Source of the DNA: Bacteroidia bacterium
GTDB lineage: Bacteria > Bacteroidota > Bacteroidia > Flavobacteriales > Flavobacteriaceae
DNA length: 16,040 nt
Assembly: GCA_030425715.1 (NCBI GenBank)
Contig: JAUIAA010000012.1
Span: 1-16,040 of the forward strand
Reading direction: 5' to 3'
Below are positions 1 to 6,200 of the stretch, one piece after another; the first letter of the stretch is position 1, and the number at the start of each line of letters is the position of its first letter. Under the pieces are notes generated by a model that made no database searches, was not told the DNA's origin, and saw only the letters and a program-made list of their open reading frames with translations. The position numbers and the translations under genes are program-made.

Positions 1-920
1 CAATCATCATAAACCGACAAAGCTGTATTGGGCACTACCAATTCTTGATCAATTCCTATGATGTTTCCATAGCCTTCACAAGTAGGGCAGGCGCCGTATG
101 GGTTATTAAAACTAAATAAATGAACGTTTGGCTCTAGAAAAGTCATGCCATCTAATTCAAATTTATTGCTAAATTCCCTTGTTTGATTGTTAGAAAGGTC
201 TTCTATCAAGCAAGTCCCTTTCCCTTCATAAAATGCGGTTTGCACAGAATCGGCCAATCTGTTTAAAAAATCTTCATCTTGTTGCACCACAATTCTATCA
301 ATTACTAAAAACAAATTTTTAGCTGTGTCGCCGTCAAAATCATCTATTCTTATGATTTTGTTATTGGCTTTTAACCTTGCAAACCCTTGTTGTTTAAGTA
401 CTTTTATAATGGTTTTAAGATCTTTACCTTTATCTACAATAATAGGTGCTAGTAAAATTAATTTGGAACCTATTTTGTGTTTTTGAGCAAAACGTACAAC
501 ATCATTTACCGTATCTTTGCTTACTTCTTTACCAGATATTGGAGAGTAAGTTTTTCCTATTCTAGCGTATAATAGCTTTAGATAATCATAGATTTCGGTA
601 GAGGTGCCTACGGTAGATCTAGGGTTGGTACTATTCACTTTTTGTTCAATGGCAATGGCCGGAGATATACCCTTGATGTAAGTAACTTTAGGTTTGTTTA
701 ATTTGCCTAAAAATTGCCTGGCATACGAAGATAAACTCTCTACATAACGCCTTTGACCTTCTGCATAAAGTGTGTCAAATGCCAAACTTGACTTGCCAGA
801 ACCTGATAATCCGGTAATAACAACTAATTTATTTCGAGGAATTTTAACATCTATATTTTTTAAGTTATGTAAGGCAGCTCCTTTGATGAGGATATGATCT
901 TTAAAGTCTTTATTTTTCAA
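1..920 (-). CDS. uvrA: Excinuclease ABC subunit A, N-terminal 306 residues (partial, runs off the window start)
   Basis: UvrA is the DNA-damage-sensing ATPase of nucleotide excision repair; as a dimer it loads UvrB on lesions. Visible are the first Walker A motif GLSGSGKSS (about residues 37-45), the following FDTLYAEGQRRYVESLS segment, the IEQK and NPRSTVGT motifs, and FSFNNPYGACPTCEGYG near residue 278, which holds one CxxC pair of the first zinc module. About 300 of the usual ~940 residues are present; the rest lies beyond position 1. The frame has a TAA just upstream (codons TAA-AAT-CTT-CTG-AAA-GCG-TTG) and no ATG near the beginning, so the start is most likely TTG at 918-920, or CTG at 926-928. 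A promoter-like TATATTTG lies about 35 bases upstream. The cysteine pair that usually precedes the LEP..LFSFNN segment is not there. Family call is secure from the motifs; the start codon is inferred. Confidence 0.95.
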   Translation of the reverse strand, partial: MKNKDFKDHILIKGAALHNLKNIDVKIPRNKLVVITGLSGSGKSSLAFDTLYAEGQRRYVESLSSYARQFLGKLNKPKVTYIKGISPAIAIEQKVNSTNPRSTVGTSTEIYDYLKLLYARIGKTYSPISGKEVSKDTVNDVVRFAQKHKIGSKLILLAPIIVDKGKDLKTIIKVLKQQGFARLKANNKIIRIDDFDGDTAKNLFLVIDRIVVQQDEDFLNRLADSVQTAFYEGKGTCLIEDLSNNQTREFSNKFELDGMTFLEPNVHLFSFNNPYGACPTCEGYGNIIGIDQELVVPNTALSVYDD

Positions 921-954
921 CGCTTTCAGAAGATTTTAAGTATTTTAATTTTTA

Positions 955-962
955 CAAATATA
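955..962 (-). promoter_or_regulatory. Promoter -7 element of uvrA
   Basis: On the minus strand this reads TATATTTG, an exact match to the Bacteroidetes -7 consensus TAnnTTTG. It would start transcription near 948, leaving a leader of roughly 30 bases before the TTG start. No TTG is found at the -33 distance, so only half of the consensus is present. Confidence 0.5.
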
Positions 963-1039
963 GGTACTAAAATTGGTTAAGAAAATTATAAATTTCTTAA
1001 GGAAATCTTAAAGGAAATTAAAAAAAGTTAAAAAAAAAT

Positions 1040-1071
1040 TTGTTTTTTAAAATTATTTGTCTTTATATTTG
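1040..1071 (+). promoter_or_regulatory. Promoter of the sigma factor gene (TTG -33 and TATATTTG -7)
   Basis: TTG at 1040-1042 is followed after 21 bases by TATATTTG at 1064-1071. Both boxes and the spacing (17-23 is usual) fit the Bacteroidetes housekeeping promoter. Transcription would begin near 1077 and give a leader of about 130 bases before the ATG at 1211. Confidence 0.65.
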
Positions 1072-1076
1072 TCCCG

Positions 1077-1210
1077 AGGCTTATGTTAGTTTTGAACTAG
1101 TCTCCCCTAATATTAACTTAAATTTTTGCTTATAGTATAGTTCTACTTTTCATAACAATAATAATTGGAAGCTTAATAGTAATAATAGCTTCATAAAAAA
1201 AAGGGGAATT
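1077..1210 (+). promoter_or_regulatory. Long 5' leader of the sigma factor mRNA with a hairpin and a possible Shine-Dalgarno lock
   Basis: Two structures are visible. GAAGCT (1168-1173) and AGCTTC (1187-1192) can form a 6-bp hairpin just before the ribosome-binding area. The G-rich AGGGGA at 1202-1207, three bases before the ATG and unusually Shine-Dalgarno-like for this phylum, is complementary to TCCCCT at 1103-1108 near the start of the leader. Pairing of the two would mask the ribosome-binding site. A regulatory role is inference. Confidence 0.35.
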
Positions 1211-1795
1211 ATGCATACACAAAAATTAGACGATAGCGTCTTAGTTAAGAATTACATTGATGGCAATGAAAGATCTTTAGAAATCTTAATCCTACGCCAC
1301 AAACAAAGAATTTTCAGTTTTATTTATTCAAAAGTACAAGACAGAGATGTTGCTGACGACATTTTTCAAGATACCTTTATTAAGGTTATCAATACTTTAA
1401 AAATGGGTAAATACAACGAAGAAGGTAAGTTTTTACCTTGGACCATGCGAATTGCACACAATTTAATTATTGATTTCTTTAGAAAAGGAAACAGAATGCC
1501 AACTTTTCAAAACACAGATGAATTTGATATCTTTTCCGTATTAGGCGATAATGCGCTTAGTGCAGAAAATGAGTTGATCAAAAATCAAATTTATACAGAT
1601 GTGAGAAAATTAGTTGATGAATTACCAGAAGATCAACGTGAAGTTTTAATGATGCGTATTTTTAAAGACATGAGTTTTAAAGAGATATCTGAACAAACCA
1701 GTGTAAGTATTAACACAGCTTTAGGAAGAATGCGTTATGCATTGATAAACTTGAGAAAAATGATTGATAACAACAATATTATCTTAACAAATTAG
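1211..1795 (+). CDS. ECF-type RNA polymerase sigma factor (sigma-70 family)
   Basis: A 194-residue alternative sigma factor of the RpoE/ECF type, directing RNA polymerase to a subset of promoters. Region 2 spans about residues 22-92, with the -10-recognition stretch DVADDIFQDTFIKVINTL (47-64) and LPWTMRIAHNLIIDFFRK (75-92). Region 4 spans about 136-185, with ELPEDQREVLMMR and the helix-turn-helix FKEISEQTSVSINTALGRMR. There is no region 1 or 3, and the length is normal for ECF factors. No anti-sigma gene adjoins it: upstream is divergent uvrA, and downstream is a 46-codon gene on the same strand, then a terminator. ECF factors without a linked membrane anti-sigma are common among broadly conserved Bacteroidetes sigma genes. 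AGGGGA lies just before the ATG. Its regulon cannot be read from this sequence. Confidence 0.93.
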   Translation: MHTQKLDDSVLVKNYIDGNERSLEILILRHKQRIFSFIYSKVQDRDVADDIFQDTFIKVINTLKMGKYNEEGKFLPWTMRIAHNLIIDFFRKGNRMPTFQNTDEFDIFSVLGDNALSAENELIKNQIYTDVRKLVDELPEDQREVLMMRIFKDMSFKEISEQTSVSINTALGRMRYALINLRKMIDNNNIILTN

Positions 1796-1835
1796 TAATT
1801 AATTAAAGTTTTTTTAGTATTGATACAATATAGTT

Positions 1836-1843
1836 TAGTTTTG
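1836..1843 (+). promoter_or_regulatory. Possible -7 element for the small gene after the sigma factor
   Basis: TAGTTTTG matches TAnnTTTG exactly and lies 32 bases before the ATG at 1876. The nearest upstream TTG (1820-1822) is only 13 bases away, shorter than the usual 17-23, so this is either a -7-only promoter or a chance match. If real, the small gene would have its own transcript as well as read-through from the sigma gene. Confidence 0.35.
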
Positions 1844-1875
1844 TGCGTTATCTTATTAAATCCCTATAAAGATTT

Positions 1876-2016
1876 ATGGCAAAACTTTACACTGAAAGAT
1901 TTTTCAAAGAAAAACTTGACCCGAAGACAGAAACAGTATCTTTTTTGTTAAACTATTCAAAATCGGTAAAAGCGGTCAAGACGAAAAAAGAAAGCTTAAT
2001 GTTTCATTTGAATTAA
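1876..2016 (+). CDS. Small basic protein of 46 residues, function unknown
   Basis: An ATG-TAA frame 80 bases after the sigma factor gene and on the same strand. The product begins MAKLYTERFFKEKLDPK, continues with TETVSFLLNYSKSVKAVK and ends KKESLMFHLN. It is basic, has no signal peptide or membrane segment, no cysteine, and one likely helix around residues 18-36. I recall similar small proteins with a '(R/K)xETxxFLLNYSK' core ending in '-LN' in other Bacteroidetes, so I think the gene is real; that is memory, not a search. A TAnnTTTG box lies upstream, and a perfect palindromic terminator starts four bases after the stop codon, which frames it as a complete transcription unit. Its place behind an ECF sigma factor suggests a linked role, but no function is assigned. 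Confidence 0.65.
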   Translation: MAKLYTERFFKEKLDPKTETVSFLLNYSKSVKAVKTKKESLMFHLN

Positions 2017-2020
2017 TCGG

Positions 2021-2052
2021 AAAAAGCTCTTAAAATATTTTAAGAGCTTTTT
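2021..2052. terminator. Bidirectional intrinsic terminator, perfect 32-base palindrome
   Basis: The stretch is its own exact reverse complement, with arms AAAAAGCTCTTAAAAT (2021-2036) and the mirror at 2037-2052, and is followed by more T residues on the plus strand. Read from either strand it gives A-tract, stem, U-tract. It lies between the converging small gene (ends 2016) and nth (ends 2066) and can serve both. Confidence 0.9.
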
Positions 2053-2065
2053 TTATGCTCAAAAT

Positions 2066-2701
2066 CTACTTCTTCAAATTCTTTCTACCAATAGTTTTGG
2101 TAATGATGTCTTTTTCCATATCCCAACCTCGAGCAGGAGAATATTCTCTACCATAATAGATAATCTGTAAATGTAGTTTGTTCCACAATTCTTTTGGAAA
2201 TAGCCTTTTGGCGTCTTTTTCGGTTTGTACCACATTTTTTCCCGTACTTAAATTCCATCGATACATCAATCTATGTATATGGGTATCTACCGGAAAAGCT
2301 GGAATACCAAAAGCTTGGCTCATTACCACCGAAGCAGTTTTATGCCCAACAGCTGGTAAAGCTTCTAAATCTTCAAAGTTGGCGGGAACTTTTCCATCGT
2401 GTTTATCTAATAAAATATGAGATAATCCGTAAATTCCTTTCGATTTCATCGGCGAAAGCCCAACTGGTTTGATAATTTCTCTAATTTCTTCAACAGATAA
2501 TTTGATCATATCTTTAGGATTATCTGCTTTGGCAAACAGTAACGGTGTGATCGTATTTACTCTTGCATCTGTACTTTGTGCAGATAACAAAACAGCGATA
2601 AGTAAGGTATAAGGATCTTTATGGTCTAAAGGTATTGGTGTTTGGGGATATAATTTTTCTAAAGTGTCAATAACAAACTGAACTCTTTCTTTTTTCGTCA
2701 T
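2066..2701 (-). CDS. nth: Endonuclease III-like DNA glycosylase/AP lyase, without the Fe-S cluster cysteines
   Basis: A 211-residue member of the HhH-GPD superfamily, which removes oxidised pyrimidines and cuts at the abasic site in base excision repair. The helix-hairpin-helix reads LPAVGHKTASVV (115-126), with the catalytic lysine at K121 (K120 in E. coli Nth). The catalytic aspartate is D139 in PVDTHIHRL. The N-terminal half has the LLSAQSTDARVN segment typical of Nth. The C-terminal end is unusual: E. coli Nth has four cysteines (C-x6-C-x2-C-x5-C) binding a [4Fe-4S] cluster, whereas here the region reads YYGREYSPARGWDMEKDI and the whole protein contains no cysteine. Length is the same as E. 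coli Nth, so this is replacement, not truncation. Divergent from bcp with 35 bases between the starts. Confidence 0.93.
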   Translation of the reverse strand: MTKKERVQFVIDTLEKLYPQTPIPLDHKDPYTLLIAVLLSAQSTDARVNTITPLLFAKADNPKDMIKLSVEEIREIIKPVGLSPMKSKGIYGLSHILLDKHDGKVPANFEDLEALPAVGHKTASVVMSQAFGIPAFPVDTHIHRLMYRWNLSTGKNVVQTEKDAKRLFPKELWNKLHLQIIYYGREYSPARGWDMEKDIITKTIGRKNLKK

Positions 2702-2709
2702 TTTTTAAG

Positions 2710-2717
2710 TAGTTTTG
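2710..2717 (+). promoter_or_regulatory. Possible -7 element of bcp
   Basis: TAGTTTTG, an exact TAnnTTTG match, 19 bases before the bcp ATG and inside the 35-base gap to divergent nth. No TTG lies at the -33 distance. A very short leader results. Confidence 0.45.
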
Positions 2718-2736
2718 AGCTGTAAAAATACAAATA

Positions 2737-3189
2737 ATGACAACATTAAAAGTAGGGGATAAGGCTCCAAGTTTTTCAGAAAACAATCAAAAAGGAGCAA
2801 AGATTAGTTTAACCGATTTTAAAGGAAAAAAAGTAGTGTTATTTTTTTATCCAAAAGCAAGTACACCTGGCTGTACAGTAGAAGCCTGTGATTTAAGAGA
2901 TAATTACGAAAGATTTTTATCACTGGGTTACGAGGTGGTTGGTGTTAGTGCGGATACAGAAAGAAGACAGCTAAATTTTGCTAATAAAAATAATTTACCT
3001 TATCATTTATTGGCTGATGTAGATAAAAAAATAATTGAGGCTTATGGTGTTTGGGGGCCTAAAAAATTTATGGGTAGAGAATACGACGGAATCCACCGCA
3101 CTACTTTTGTAATTGATGAAAACGGTATAATTGAAGATATCATAGTAAAAGTAAAAACCAAAGCGCATACCGCTCAAATATTGAAATAG
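2737..3189 (+). CDS. bcp: Thioredoxin-dependent thiol peroxidase of the Bcp/PrxQ type
   Basis: A 150-residue cytoplasmic peroxiredoxin that reduces hydrogen peroxide and organic peroxides and is recycled by thioredoxin. The active-site motif is ASTPGCTVEACDLRDN: peroxidatic cysteine C46, resolving cysteine C51, with T43 and R121 completing the Prx site. The C46-x4-C51 spacing marks the PrxQ/Bcp subfamily with an intramolecular disulfide on one helix. VGVSADTERRQLNFANK and GVWGPKKFMGREYDG are also family-typical. Full length, starting MTTLKVGDKAPSF. It is divergent from nth, so peroxide removal and oxidised-base repair sit side by side; whether they are co-regulated is not shown by the sequence. 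Confidence 0.96.
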   Translation: MTTLKVGDKAPSFSENNQKGAKISLTDFKGKKVVLFFYPKASTPGCTVEACDLRDNYERFLSLGYEVVGVSADTERRQLNFANKNNLPYHLLADVDKKIIEAYGVWGPKKFMGREYDGIHRTTFVIDENGIIEDIIVKVKTKAHTAQILK

Positions 3190-3227
3190 ATCACCTTGAG
3201 TAATATATTGATGTCAACATGGTTTAA

Positions 3228-3515
3228 AATCATGTAAATGCTATAGTATTTAAAGAAGATGCAGTTGCTATACCTGTAGCATCAACTCCCACATCAAATC
3301 AAAATAACTCTAAAAATACATCATCTAATGGTATGGTTATTCGGTATGGAGGTTATACCTTAGTAAACCCCTACGGTATATACCAAAGCGCTTTAATGCA
3401 AAGTAATACCTCATCGCAAATAGCATATGCTACTACCGGGCCAAGTCATTGGATTGCAAATGGGAGTAATGGAATTTGGAATTTTGCAAAAGGAGTTGGT
3501 AGAGTATTTTCATAA
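3228..3515 (+). pseudogene. C-terminal fragment of an unidentified gene
   Basis: A frame of 95 codons open from just after a TAA at 3225-3227 to a TAA at 3513-3515. Its first ATG is only at 3333, giving 60 residues starting MVIRYGGYTLVNPYGIYQSA. The stretch before that ATG reads as good protein too (VNAIVFKEDAVAIPVAST, then an N/S/T-rich linker), without a start codon. This suggests the tail of a longer protein whose beginning has been lost. The 60-residue part is rich in G, N, S, Y and ends WNFAKGVGRVFS; there is no signal peptide or membrane segment. I do not recognise the family. A 60-residue gene starting at 3333 remains possible. Confidence 0.4.
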
Positions 3516-3645
3516 ATAAAAGTCATAGGTCGATAGTATTAAGTTAAAAAGTTAAAAGTGAATTTTGTTTATTCTATTCAATAAGATAAGTGATGTCACT
3601 TCTACTGTAATAGGGAAGTCTCATTTAAGCTTCTTTCTAAGAAAA

Positions 3646-3682
3646 GATATCTCGACTTGTTTTACTTCGCTCGATATGACAA
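3646..3682. repeat. REP-like intergenic element
   Basis: The core TCTCGACTTG...TTCGCTCGATATGACA resembles short dispersed elements of the form 'TCTCGACT..CGCTCGA.ATGACA' that I recall from many flavobacterial intergenic regions. ATATC at its left and GATAT at its right can pair. Only one copy is in this window, so dispersal cannot be confirmed here. Confidence 0.35.
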
Positions 3683-3827
3683 TAAACCTATGATGTTATC
3701 ACACTGCTGTATGCCAGAATTAAGATTTCTGCACTCGGACTTGCGTTTCTGGAACAGAAAAAGAGCAGGGAGAGTAAGTATAAATCTGTTACGCAGTAAA
3801 TTCCTCATTCAGCAAGAGACTTTTTTG

Positions 3828-3907
3828 TAACTTTTTGAGTCGGCAAAAAGTTAGGGTTAAAAACTATTTACATGTTCTTTTTCTTTGCTTGTCGAAAGAA
3901 AAAGAAC
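3828..3907. repeat. Two adjacent perfect hairpins, probable dispersed intergenic repeat
   Basis: First hairpin: TAACTTTTTG (3828-3837), 6-base loop, CAAAAAGTTA (3844-3853), 10 perfect pairs. Second: GTTCTTTTTCTTT (3874-3886), 8-base loop, AAAGAAAAAGAAC (3895-3907), 13 perfect pairs. Twenty bases separate them. Neither is followed by a clean T-tract in the direction of a neighbouring gene, so they are unlikely to be simple terminators. I recall similar 'TTCTTTGCTTGTC..AAAGAA' hairpins between genes in flavobacterial genomes, which suggests a dispersed repeat. Confidence 0.5.
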
Positions 3908-4201
3908 CAAACTTTAGAATACAGGCAGGAGAAAGGACTTCTATACCAAGGAATTTTTAAACTGTATTTAAAACCACTCGGAAAACTTCGTGGTACTTTG
4001 TACTTGAGTTTCGAAACTTTCCTTCATTATTCAATAATAAAGTGTTTGGACTCTAGAATATAAGTCATTTCTGCCCTAGTAAATAAATCTAAAACTTATA
4101 ATTTAGGGATGAAATATAAAAAGCCTACAACTAAATTTTTAGCATATAAAAATACAGAGATATGGAATAATTGAATTACTAATTTCAAAAAACCTGGAGT
4201 A

Positions 4202-4576
4202 TTATTTTTTTGCAAAAGAAGCAATCGTAGCAATAGAGTCGCAAACCTCTACAGTCATCTGTATATCTTTTAGGTCGTTGGTACCATTGATTAAGTATTT
4301 TCTACAAGGATTGTTTTTGGTTTGACTTTTGCTGAAATCAATATCGCCATGTACTAAAATGGTGTTTATAGTGGCGGTATCTAACTGTTTTGTAATGATT
4401 TGTGCAGATACTTCAGGAGCATAGTGTATTTCCTTACTTCTAATAACTTTTAACATTCTATCGTTTGGTAACCAGTTGCACGACGCTTTTTTTCCACCAA
4501 GAAAAAAGAAAACCAATACTATACCAATAGCAAAGCCAAATCCATATAAGGCAAAGCGTTTTTTCATATCCTCCAT
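4202..4576 (-). CDS. DUF4258 domain protein with N-terminal membrane anchor
   Basis: A 124-residue conserved protein of unknown function. Residues 9-27 (ALYGFGFAIGIVLVFFFLG) form one membrane helix after a basic KKR, and the remaining ~95 residues would face the periplasm. Three cysteines (C33, C91, C112) are present; the segments KKASCNWLPNDRMLKVIRSKE and LVHGDIDFSKSQT look like flavobacterial DUF4258 proteins as I remember them. The gene begins 15 bases after the alanine dehydrogenase-like gene stops, so it is likely its operon partner. A second ATG at codon 4 (MKKRF) is an equally good start. No catalytic motif is visible and the role is unknown. Confidence 0.75.
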   Translation of the reverse strand: MEDMKKRFALYGFGFAIGIVLVFFFLGGKKASCNWLPNDRMLKVIRSKEIHYAPEVSAQIITKQLDTATINTILVHGDIDFSKSQTKNNPCRKYLINGTNDLKDIQMTVEVCDSIATIASFAKK

Positions 4577-4591
4577 AATGTACTTTGATTA

Positions 4592-5791
4592 TTAAAAGAT
4601 TAAAAGGTTGATATCCGTAAAGGGTAATCCAAACCAATCTGCTATTGTTTTGTTAGATAAAATTCCGTGGTAAAAATACATTCCTTTTTGCAAACTTTTG
4701 TCAAATCTGGCAGCATTTTCTAAACCTCCTTTTTCGCCAATATTCAATAAGTAAGGAGTAAAGATATTACTGATAGAAACCGATGCAGTTCTTGAATATC
4801 TAGACGGAATATTTGGCACTCCATAGTGTATCACACCGTGTTTGGTAATTGTAGGGTTGCTATGTGTGGTAACTTCAGAAGTTTCAAAACAGCCACCATT
4901 ATCTATACTTACATCTACTATAATGGCACCATCTTTCATTTGCTCTACCATGGTTTCTGTTACCACAATTGGGGTACGTGTTTTTCCTCGTATGGCTCCA
5001 ATGGCAACATCACAGTCCATTAAAGATTTGGTTAAATTTTTTGGTTGAATGGTAGAGGTGGCAATAGGAAAACGAAGTTTATGTTGTAAATGCCTTAATT
5101 TGGTTAATGAATTATCAAATACTTCCACCATAGCACCAAGTCCTTGAGCAGATTTTGCAGCAAATTCAGCAACCGTACCAGCACCTAAAATAACCACTTT
5201 GCTGGGAGGAACGCCACCTATGTTACCTAGTAATAAACCATTACCAATATTGGAATTGTTCATCAGCTCAGCGGCAATTAAAATAGAGGCCGTACCAGCA
5301 ATTTCACTAAGCGATTTTACCAAAGGATAAACCCCTAAATTGTCTTGAATATAGTCAAAAGCAATGGCTGTAATTCGTTTTTTTGCCAATGCTTCAAAGT
5401 ATTTTTTGTTTTGCGTTTTGATTTGCATTGCCGAAAACAAAACACTTTGCGGGTTCATCATTTCAATTTCCTCTAAAGACGGGGGTTCAATTTTTAAAAT
5501 GATATTACACGCAAATACATCGTTAGCATTGTACGAAATTTTTGCTCCAGCTTCAGAAAATTGCTGGTCGGTATAGTTGGTACCGTGCCCAGCACCAGAT
5601 TCTACCACAATTCGATGTCCGTTTGCAGTTAAAGCTGCTACGGCATTTGGGGTTAGACAAATTCTTTTTTCTTCAAAATGCGTTTCTTTTGGAATACCAA
5701 TATAAAGTTCGTCTTTAGATCTTGAAATTTCAAGCATTTCAGGGTTTGGCAACAATTGCTCTTTGCTAAATGGCGAATATTGGTCAGTCAT
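4592..5791 (-). CDS. ald: Alanine dehydrogenase-like protein (AlaDH/PNT family)
   Basis: A 399-residue member of the alanine dehydrogenase/transhydrogenase family, which interconverts L-alanine and pyruvate with NAD. The usual N-terminus (IGIPKETHFEEKRICLTPNAV) is preceded by an extra ~30 residues. The Rossmann motif VVILGAGTVAEFAAKSA starts at 199, with D226 at the end of the second strand. Compared with Mycobacterium Ald, pyruvate-binding R15 and K75 have counterparts at R43 and K100 (ILKIEPP), and IVDVSIDNGGCFETSE (291-306) is conserved. The catalytic His96 (in LHLA) falls at Q123 in LFSAMQIK. Activity on alanine is therefore not certain; this may be a group-specific paralogue. One base separates it from tsaE upstream, so the two are surely cotranscribed. 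Confidence 0.85.
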   Translation of the reverse strand: MTDQYSPFSKEQLLPNPEMLEISRSKDELYIGIPKETHFEEKRICLTPNAVAALTANGHRIVVESGAGHGTNYTDQQFSEAGAKISYNANDVFACNIILKIEPPSLEEIEMMNPQSVLFSAMQIKTQNKKYFEALAKKRITAIAFDYIQDNLGVYPLVKSLSEIAGTASILIAAELMNNSNIGNGLLLGNIGGVPPSKVVILGAGTVAEFAAKSAQGLGAMVEVFDNSLTKLRHLQHKLRFPIATSTIQPKNLTKSLMDCDVAIGAIRGKTRTPIVVTETMVEQMKDGAIIVDVSIDNGGCFETSEVTTHSNPTITKHGVIHYGVPNIPSRYSRTASVSISNIFTPYLLNIGEKGGLENAARFDKSLQKGMYFYHGILSNKTIADWFGLPFTDINLLIF

Positions 5792-5792
5792 T

Positions 5793-6200
5793 TTATTGTG
5801 TTTGTATATTCCTTGTCCCGTCGTTATTGGTCGTAATTATGACAGATACAGTCTCTAAAGGTAATAAATTTTCTACTTTCTCAGGCCATTCAACAAAACA
5901 CCAAGCATTGCTGTCAAAATATTCTTCTATACCCATATCATAAGCCTCTTCTTCTTGCTCAATTCTATAAAAATCAAAATGATAAATAATTTCACCATTT
6001 ACCGAATGGTATTCATTTACCAATGAAAAGGTTGGAGAACTAGCAACATCTTCTACTTTTAGTTGCTTTACCAATTCTTTAATTAAGGTAGTTTTTCCAG
6101 CTCCCATGGCTCCATAAAACAAAAATATTTTTTGGCTATGGTTTTGTAATAGTTGTTGGGCAATTTCTGGGAGTTGCGCTAAGTGGTAATTTAAGTTCAT
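5793..6200 (-). CDS. tsaE: tRNA threonylcarbamoyladenosine biosynthesis ATPase TsaE
   Basis: The 135-residue product is the small P-loop ATPase that works with TsaB and TsaD to place t6A at position 37 of tRNAs decoding ANN codons. Visible are Walker A GAMGAGKTT (30-38), the switch-like SSPTFSLVNEY (54-64), HFDFYRIE (74-81) with D76, and the CFVEWPEK motif (101-108) whose Glu-Trp is conserved in TsaE. Length is normal. The stop codon is one base from the ATG of the following alanine dehydrogenase-like gene. The two are translationally close but functionally unrelated as far as known. The 201 bases upstream to the next gene on the same strand leave room for its own promoter, though no TAnnTTTG was found close to the start. 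Confidence 0.95.
   Translation of the reverse strand: MNLNYHLAQLPEIAQQLLQNHSQKIFLFYGAMGAGKTTLIKELVKQLKVEDVASSPTFSLVNEYHSVNGEIIYHFDFYRIEQEEEAYDMGIEEYFDSNAWCFVEWPEKVENLLPLETVSVIITTNNDGTRNIQTQ

Larger units (their letters stand above)
3190..4201. other. About 1 kb without an intact gene: gene fragment plus hairpin and REP-like repeats
   Basis: The stretch between bcp and the DUF4258 gene has no credible complete coding sequence. It holds an open fragment (3228-3515), a small perfect inverted repeat AAGTGA-TG-TCACTT (3588-3601), a REP-like element (3646-3682), and two back-to-back hairpins (3828-3907). A 63-codon frame at 3872-4063 begins inside the second hairpin and codes for low-complexity sequence, so it is not accepted. 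Nothing recognisable lies at 4064-4201. The region looks like a site of gene loss colonised by intergenic repeats. Confidence 0.6.

Noticed and set aside
995..1019. Near-direct repeat CTTAAGGAAAT / CTTAAAGGAAAT between uvrA and the sigma gene
   Set aside because: Short and imperfect in very A/T-rich DNA; no regulator binding site of this form is known to me.
2178..2472. Two plus-strand frames opposite nth
   Set aside because: They lie entirely antisense to a well-supported gene and have no protein-like features. The same holds for frames opposite ald (4826-5048, 5364-5576), yebC (7190-7390), the carboxylase (8182-8367, 8978-9169), the PHP-ACT gene (12819-13207), and others.
3872..4063. 63-codon frame on the plus strand
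   Set aside because: It starts inside a perfect hairpin (3874-3907) and codes for low-complexity F/K-rich sequence; no family features, no promoter. Most likely a chance frame over a repeat.
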